Shown here one piece after another: positions 13,286 through 17,445 of a stretch of DNA of 17,445 nucleotides. A program made the position numbers and the translations under genes. The stretch is from Methanothrix sp. GTDB taxonomy: Archaea > Halobacteriota > Methanosarcinia > Methanotrichales > Methanotrichaceae. The stretch spans positions 1 through 17,445 of the forward strand of contig WOYM01000119.1 of the NCBI GenBank assembly GCA_011620785.1, in the 5' to 3' direction. Below the pieces are notes generated by a model. It saw nothing but the letters and a program-made list of their open reading frames with translations. It had not been told where the DNA came from and ran no database searches. Numbering within the stretch: the stretch's first letter is position 1; each line of letters begins with the position of its first letter.

Positions 13286-14344
13286 ATGGTTGAAGTAGGA
13301 TATTTGCATATTGATAGTCCCATTGCTGTTATTTCTTCCAATAACCGTCCGGAGGCTGACAATGCAGTCGGTTTGATCTTGCTGGATGGTTTCGACCTTG
13401 ATGTCGTCTCCCCTTCTCAGATGCAATCCCGTCTGATCGACGAAAAGCAGAGGCTCAAGGAATGGAGTGAGGGCAGGGCTAACTTCCCAGATATCCATGA
13501 TGGACAGCGAGCAGCAAAAAAAGAGGGAAGAGAACTGAGGCGCGATGCCGCCCTCGGCCTTTGTGCAACATGCTCCGAGGATGGGCCTCTACTGGATGCG
13601 GCGAGAATTGCAGCCCAGAACCTCTGCCTGCTTGAGCTGAAGATGTCCAGCATTCGCGATCCCATCAGGTTGCTGGAGCTGATCCCTATTTTGAAGCGCT
13701 CTGGAGTCACCCTATCTCTCAGGATCAGGCCAGAGGATCTATCCAATACATTGCTGCAAAAGCTCAACGAGAGCGATCTGGACCTGATTCACCTCGACCT
13801 GCGCGGCCTTAATGGAGTTAGCCCCAAGCTGGTCAAGAAAGCAGCTGATATTCGCGGTCCGGCGATAATGGCTCTGGCTGATGTGAGAGATTTTGAGGAT
13901 GCCAGAACCCTCCTGGCGATGGGGGCAGATGTGGTATCTCTTCGCGGAGCGGATCCCGAGTTCGTCCAGTGGCTCGCCGGGGCCATGCTCGAATATGATC
14001 TTCTCAGCGGCTGGTGCAACGCCCCCAAGCATATTTGTGCGGGCGGAGACCTGCGCGGCCTGACCTTCTGCTGTCCTCCAGTCAAGAACTGCGCGGTGTT
14101 CGGCGCCCTTAAGAGAGCGGGCCTCTCGCCGGAGGAGTTCGTGAACCGGAAGCTCGCTTTTGCCAAAGGAACTCTCCTGGAGAAGGGAGAGGGTACATGC
14201 TTTGGAAGCCTGGTCTGGTGCTGCAAGATCAGCAAGCCCTGCTACCTGCGGGACGAGGCGCTATCCAGGGCGAAGCTCTCCGAAAAGGAATACATGGAAC
14301 TGAAAAAGAAGCTGGCAGAGAAGATCCTGCAAAAGATCCATTGA
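13286..14344 (+). CDS. Methanogenesis marker protein 9 (NifR3/Dus-like barrel plus Cys-rich domain)
   Basis: A 352-residue protein. The first 235 residues have the pattern of the NifR3/dihydrouridine-synthase TIM barrel (for example LDLIHLDLRG and ALADVRDFEDARTLLAMGADVVSLRG). The C-terminal 110 residues are the methanogen-restricted domain of TIGR03277. Nine cysteines fall within 76 residues (244, 251, 262, 263, 269, 305, 312, 313, 319), including two CC-x5-C motifs, FCCPPVKNC and WCCKISKPC, which is the family's diagnostic pair. The Cys set suggests metal or Fe-S binding. The function is unknown; the family is known to track with methanogenesis. It also has a CATC at 93-96 in the barrel part. 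This is the first gene of a four-gene operon; the next starts 6 bases after its stop. The ATG has no Shine-Dalgarno and fits leaderless initiation. Confidence 0.88.
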   Translation: MVEVGYLHIDSPIAVISSNNRPEADNAVGLILLDGFDLDVVSPSQMQSRLIDEKQRLKEWSEGRANFPDIHDGQRAAKKEGRELRRDAALGLCATCSEDGPLLDAARIAAQNLCLLELKMSSIRDPIRLLELIPILKRSGVTLSLRIRPEDLSNTLLQKLNESDLDLIHLDLRGLNGVSPKLVKKAADIRGPAIMALADVRDFEDARTLLAMGADVVSLRGADPEFVQWLAGAMLEYDLLSGWCNAPKHICAGGDLRGLTFCCPPVKNCAVFGALKRAGLSPEEFVNRKLAFAKGTLLEKGEGTCFGSLVWCCKISKPCYLRDEALSRAKLSEKEYMELKKKLAEKILQKIH

Positions 14345-14350
14345 TCACAT

Positions 14351-15280
14351 ATGTTCGGGTCATTAGAGAGATCGGATAGAGTGGCCCAGTGCGCAGTGCT
14401 TGCCATGCTCTTCGAGCTCTCCTCCAGTCCCAAGCCAGGTAATGTCGACCGCTGCCACGATTTTTCTGATATCCGGTTTCATCACTTCCTGACCAGCGCG
14501 GTCTCTGCTTATCCCGTCTTCAGAAAGGCGGCCAGTGGCGAAGGAAGTCCCGGGTCGCTCATACTGGAAGGAGTGCAGGCCTGGGGGGACTGGAACCTGA
14601 GGAGCAACACCCACTTTGGCTCGCTGGTGCTACTGATCCCTCTCGCCCTGGCTGCAGGCCGGGCGGCGGGTCAGGAACAAGGCCAGGAAACGAGCCAGGA
14701 TGATGGGCTGGAGAACGGGTCAGATGGGCTGAAAAAAGAGCTGGAGGAGGAGGAGCTGGCAAGGGTGTTGAGAAGCACCACCGTCCAGGATGCGATAGAC
14801 TTCTATCGGGCTTTTGATCTGGCGGGAGCAAGAGTGGTGCAGGTCGATGAGTTCAGCCTGAAGGATCAGGATTGGGAAAGAAAGCTAATCGAGGGCAACC
14901 AATCGCTTCTCGAACTGATGAGGCTCTCCCTGGATCACGATATTGTTGCTCGCGAATGGGCCACGGACTTTGAGCGATCATTCCAGCTCGCCGGAAGGCT
15001 GCAGGAGATGGTATCCATTTACGGCCTCAATGATGGCGTGGTAAGGACCTTCCTTGAAGCCCTGGCCGATGTGCCTGACAGCCTTATATCCGCCAAGTTC
15101 GGAAGGGAAAGAGCGGAGGAGGTATCCCGTCTGGCTGCTGATGCACTCATTGATTCCACCCTGAAAAAGGCCAGGGAGATGGATTGCGAACTGCTGAATA
15201 GGGATATGAATCCCGGATCCACAGCAGATCTGATTGCGGCATCTTTATTTATCTCCCTTCTGAGGAGATTGCGGTTTTGA
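14351..15280 (+). CDS. CitG-like protein (triphosphoribosyl-dephospho-CoA synthase family, COG1767)
   Basis: A 309-residue CitG/MdcB-family protein. Conserved blocks are SSSPKPGNVDRCHDFSDIRFHHFLTSA (24-50), SNTHFGSLVLLIPLALAAG (85-103) and STTVQDAIDFYRAFDLAGA (142-160). The bacterial enzymes make the prosthetic-group precursor of citrate or malonate lyase from ATP and dephospho-CoA. No lyase genes are nearby and methanogens do not generally have them, so this archaeal branch probably acts on another nucleotide-type or cofactor substrate; that is inference. Residues 107-131 are an unusual Gln/Glu/Asp/Gly-rich insertion (starting GQEQGQETSQDD) within a normally compact region. TGATC, part of the archaeal anti-16S match GGTGATC, lies 4 bases before the ATG and overlaps the stop region of the marker 9 gene, indicating coupled translation. 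Confidence 0.82.
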   Translation: MFGSLERSDRVAQCAVLAMLFELSSSPKPGNVDRCHDFSDIRFHHFLTSAVSAYPVFRKAASGEGSPGSLILEGVQAWGDWNLRSNTHFGSLVLLIPLALAAGRAAGQEQGQETSQDDGLENGSDGLKKELEEEELARVLRSTTVQDAIDFYRAFDLAGARVVQVDEFSLKDQDWERKLIEGNQSLLELMRLSLDHDIVAREWATDFERSFQLAGRLQEMVSIYGLNDGVVRTFLEALADVPDSLISAKFGRERAEEVSRLAADALIDSTLKKAREMDCELLNRDMNPGSTADLIAASLFISLLRRLRF

Positions 15281-15876
15281 TCATGTTCTATGGCAAAGAG
15301 GCTCTTGATGAGCTGGGAATACTGGAGGGCATAAACGAGATAATTGCGACCACAGAGACAGGTGGCAGAGTCAATGCTGCTCCTTTAGGCATAATCAGGA
15401 GTGAGGATAGCCTATATGTCCGCCTATTTTTGGGAACACACACCTATGAGAATATCCTCACCAGGAAATGGTTTGTGGCCAATATCACCCACGACGCCTG
15501 GATATTCGCGGAGACAGCTTTAGAGGACCTGCCCCAGGAGTACTTCACGCATTTCGATGGCCTGCCGATTCTAAAAGACACTGAGGCCTGGCTGCTATTC
15601 AAGTGCGATCCCTTCGCTTCGGATATCATAATCGCCAATATCGAGCCGGTAAAAGGGGAGCTATTGAGAAAGGACTTCCGGGCAGTCAACCGGGGAGCCA
15701 ACCTGGTAGTGGAAGCAGCGGTAGCTGCCACCAGATATATGTCACTTCGAAGCGATAGTTATTTCGAGGAGTTGATGAAGACCCAGAGGATTATAAACCG
15801 CTGCGGCAACCCCAGAGAGAGAGAAGCGATGGAGAAGCTGATGGACAGGATAGACGATTTCGCCCATAAGAGATAG
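15277..15876 (+). CDS. DUF447 family protein (predicted flavin-binding split barrel)
   Basis: A 199-residue archaeal DUF447 (COG2457) protein. The opening GILEGINEIIATTETGGRVNAAPLGIIRSEDSLYVRLFLGTHTYENI has the look of FMN-binding split-barrel proteins, with N-A-A-P-L-G as the conserved turn. The region VNRGANLVVEAAVAATRY (145-162) is the helical part characteristic of the family. The reaction is unknown; flavin binding is inferred from the fold class. It overlaps the CitG-like gene by 4 bases if the TTG at 15277 is used, with GAGGAG (15262-15267) 9 bases upstream. The ATG at 15283 is the alternative and is preceded directly by TGATC. The overlap and tandem order with the CitG-like gene suggest the two act together. 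Confidence 0.85.
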   Translation: MIMFYGKEALDELGILEGINEIIATTETGGRVNAAPLGIIRSEDSLYVRLFLGTHTYENILTRKWFVANITHDAWIFAETALEDLPQEYFTHFDGLPILKDTEAWLLFKCDPFASDIIIANIEPVKGELLRKDFRAVNRGANLVVEAAVAATRYMSLRSDSYFEELMKTQRIINRCGNPREREAMEKLMDRIDDFAHKR

Positions 15877-15896
15877 GCAATTAGTGATAGGCAATT
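15872..15896 (+). repeat. Short tandem duplication at the DUF447/radB junction
   Basis: GATAGGCAATT occurs at 15872-15882 and again at 15886-15896, with a period of 14 bases. The first copy contains the DUF447 stop codon. The duplication creates most of the spacer before the radB start and adds the GTG at 15884. It looks like a recent slippage event. Confidence 0.7.
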
Positions 15897-15904
15897 CGAT
15901 TTCA

Positions 15905-16576
15905 ATGAGCATGCTTGAGCGTTTACCAGTAGGCTGTCAGAGCCTGGACCTCCTCCTGGGCGGAGGATTTGAATCGGGCATAATCACTGAACTCTATGGT
16001 GAATCGGGATCGGGAAAGAGCAACATCGTCCTGCAGCTGGCGGTGGCTGCGGTGGCCAGGGGCTTTCGGGTGATCTTCATCGATACGGAAGGCTTCTCTG
16101 CTGAGAGGTTCAAGCAGATTGCGGGACCTGGTGCTGCAGAGATGGCGGCCAAGATAATGATCTTTGAGCCCATGAGCCTCGAGCAGCAGGCAATGGCCAT
16201 CAGGGAGGCATCAAAGATCGCAGGCAGGGATCTGGGGCTGGTTGTTCTTGATTCGGCGACGTCGCTTTACCGCATGCTCCTGGAGGCGGAGGACAGCCGG
16301 CCTGCCCGTCGAGCTCTGACCGTCCAGCTCTCGGAGCTGCAGGAGATCGCCCGGAGGCATAGGATTCCTGTGGTCATAACCAATCAGGTTTATACCGATA
16401 TCGAGAGCAACTCCCTTCGGCCATTGGGCGGCACATATCTGGAGCACATGTGCAAAGCGATAATTCTTTTGGAAAAGACCGGCGAGGGCCTGCGGCGAGC
16501 ACGGCTGATGAAGCACCGCTCCCTGCCGGAAAATAGAACTGCAGAGTTCCGTCTGACCGCCCGGGGCCTGGAGTAA
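15905..16576 (+). CDS. radB: DNA repair and recombination protein RadB (RecA/Rad51 paralogue)
   Basis: A single-core RecA-fold ATPase of euryarchaeal RadB type. It begins MLERLPVGCQSLDLLLGGGFESGIITELYGESGSGKS. Walker A GESGSGKS is at residues 32-39 and Walker B LGLVVLDS near 110-117, counted from the ATG at 15905. Further on it has RIPVVITNQVY (L2-adjacent strand) and LRPLGGTYLEHMCKAIILLEK, both typical of the family. At about 223 residues it lacks the N-terminal helix-hairpin-helix domain of RadA, which separates RadB from RadA. It is known to modulate RadA-dependent homologous recombination and Holliday-junction processing. The GTG at 15884 would add seven residues; ATG 15905 or 15911 fits relatives better. 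No clear Shine-Dalgarno is visible. It is the last gene of the marker 9 operon. Confidence 0.9.
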   Translation: MSMLERLPVGCQSLDLLLGGGFESGIITELYGESGSGKSNIVLQLAVAAVARGFRVIFIDTEGFSAERFKQIAGPGAAEMAAKIMIFEPMSLEQQAMAIREASKIAGRDLGLVVLDSATSLYRMLLEAEDSRPARRALTVQLSELQEIARRHRIPVVITNQVYTDIESNSLRPLGGTYLEHMCKAIILLEKTGEGLRRARLMKHRSLPENRTAEFRLTARGLE

Positions 16577-16593
16577 TAGCAGACAAGAGGCGG

Positions 16594-17094
16594 CTAAAGG
16601 CGGGCCTTCATGATAAATGCTGCCTCTCCATCGGAGTAGTAAGAGGGACAGATGCCTCTTATCTGAAATCCCAGGTTGGAATAAAGAGATTGAGCCTTCC
16701 TGTTGCTGACTCTTACCTCAAGAGTAGCACCCAATGCTCCTAAATTGCGAAAGGACTTGAGGACGGCCAGCATCAGCCTCATGCCTATCCCCCTGCCCTG
16801 ATATCGCGGCCTTATTGCCAGCCAGAAGATCCGACCTTCGAAGGGAGCATGCTTGAATCCCAGGACGAAGCCTGCCAAATCGCCGTTAACTTTAGCGGCA
16901 AGTGTGGTGGCCGGATGGTACTCGTAAAAAGCGGCGAATATGTTCGGGTCATAGCCACCGAAGACCTCTCGGTCGATCTCCAGAGCAGCATTTAAATCAC
17001 TGGCACTCATTCTCCTTATGATCACCGCATCTTTCAGGACGGCCTCTTTCATGCCGTCATCATGCTGCCTTTCGAATAGCTCCTCGGGCCACAT
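16594..17094 (-). CDS. GNAT-family N-acetyltransferase (RimI-like)
   Basis: A 166-residue GCN5-related acetyltransferase. VIIRRMSASDLNAALEIDREVFGGYDP (24-50) is the first strand and helix. LAAKVNGDLAGFVLGF (65-80) and IFWLAIRPRYQGRGIGMRLM (89-108) follow; the latter carries the acetyl-CoA pyrophosphate loop Q-G-R-G-I-G (99-104). LEVRVSNRKAQSLYSNLGFQIRGICPSYYSDGEAAFIM (125-162) completes the fold, with the usual N131 and Y138. The pattern is closest to RimI/Nat-type protein N-terminal acetyltransferases, though small-molecule substrates cannot be excluded. The start may be ATG 17094 or ATG 17052; the residues before 20 are not conserved. It is convergent with radB, with 17 bases between the two stops, and is not part of that operon. 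Confidence 0.85.
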   Translation of the reverse strand: MWPEELFERQHDDGMKEAVLKDAVIIRRMSASDLNAALEIDREVFGGYDPNIFAAFYEYHPATTLAAKVNGDLAGFVLGFKHAPFEGRIFWLAIRPRYQGRGIGMRLMLAVLKSFRNLGALGATLEVRVSNRKAQSLYSNLGFQIRGICPSYYSDGEAAFIMKARL

Positions 17095-17445
17095 TATACC
17101 ATTGCCTGAGATTTTTCAACGGAAATAGTTTATCCGAAGGAGATGAAATCTGTTTGCAGAGGAGAGCGCCCACGGAACAGCTTCAATAAGACAAACGAAA
17201 AACCGGATCTCAACTATTTCTGCTCCGGCCGTTGAATGTTCTTCAGGCACACCGACGGGCCATGCGCTTTATGTCCTACCTATGGCCGCGATGCCGCAGG
17301 AATCATGAAGTACAACAGGAACGGCCAGAATTCCTGGTGATATTCAAGCCGGGAAGGAAAGGCAATTGGAGCAAAAGCTTCATAGTAATAATTACAGACT
17401 CAATCTCATATTATGATGCATTTGGGCTGCACGAAGTTATAGATA
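17095..17445. other. Terminal intergenic region, no convincing gene
   Basis: About 350 bases upstream of the acetyltransferase gene. A minus-strand AT-rich box near 17124-17134 (ATAAACTATTT) could be its TATA element, giving a short leader. A plus-strand ATG at 17142 is preceded directly by GGAG but opens only 30 codons. I see no RNA gene, repeat array or recognisable gene end before the window closes. Confidence 0.45.

Noticed and set aside
17142..17234. 30-codon ORF with GGAG directly before its ATG
   Set aside because: The Shine-Dalgarno has no spacing to the ATG and the peptide shows no feature of a real small protein.
1..17445. tRNA or rRNA genes and insertion sequences
   Set aside because: I looked for T-loop-like motifs, CCA-adjacent stems, rRNA signatures and transposase sequences and found none that could be supported.

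Overview
The window looks like chromosome of a methanogenic euryarchaeon, most probably of the Methanosarcinales / Methanothrix (Methanosaeta) type. A methanogenesis-marker-9 protein with its duplicated CC-x5-C signature sits in one operon with RadB, which is confined to Euryarchaeota. Several genes have archaeal BRE/TATA-like boxes at leaderless or near-leaderless distance, and coding regions use ATA, AGA and AGG freely. The genus is an inference from gene content; no rRNA or tRNA is present to fix it.

Layout. (1) Positions 1-2100 are an AT-rich, gene-poor accessory patch. It holds a TIR-domain gene that stops early and runs into a second ORF, a degenerate MNT-type nucleotidyltransferase remnant, and an apparently intact HicB-HicA toxin-antitoxin pair. 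GC-rich hairpins and diverged repeats lie between the genes. (2) At 2404-2811 (minus) is a small exported beta-rich protein with its own promoter and Shine-Dalgarno. (3) At 3228-12092 a single intact ORF of about 2950 residues has the full architecture of bacterial cyclic beta-1,2-glucan synthase (NdvB/ChvB): GT84 glycosyltransferase, membrane segments, glucoamylase-like domain, and GH94 phosphorylase. (4) Convergent to it, an unrecognised beta-rich protein, a candidate 28-residue ORF and a COG2426 membrane protein form a minus-strand group (12125-13129). (5) At 13286-16576 four closely packed plus-strand genes form an operon: methanogenesis marker 9, a CitG-like (COG1767) protein, DUF447, and RadB. 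(6) A GNAT acetyltransferase (minus) closes the coding part. The last 350 bases hold no convincing gene.

How they fit together. The glucan synthase could make a UDP-glucose-derived beta-1,2-glucan, in bacteria an osmolyte or envelope glycan; in a methanogen its role is open. The marker 9 / CitG-like / DUF447 run suggests C1-cofactor or methanogenesis-enzyme maturation, with RadB carried in the same transcript. The left end looks like a decaying defence/toxin-antitoxin island. The most notable items are the archaeal NdvB-type synthase, the broken TIR gene, the diverged GC-rich repeat family, and the uncharacterised operon.
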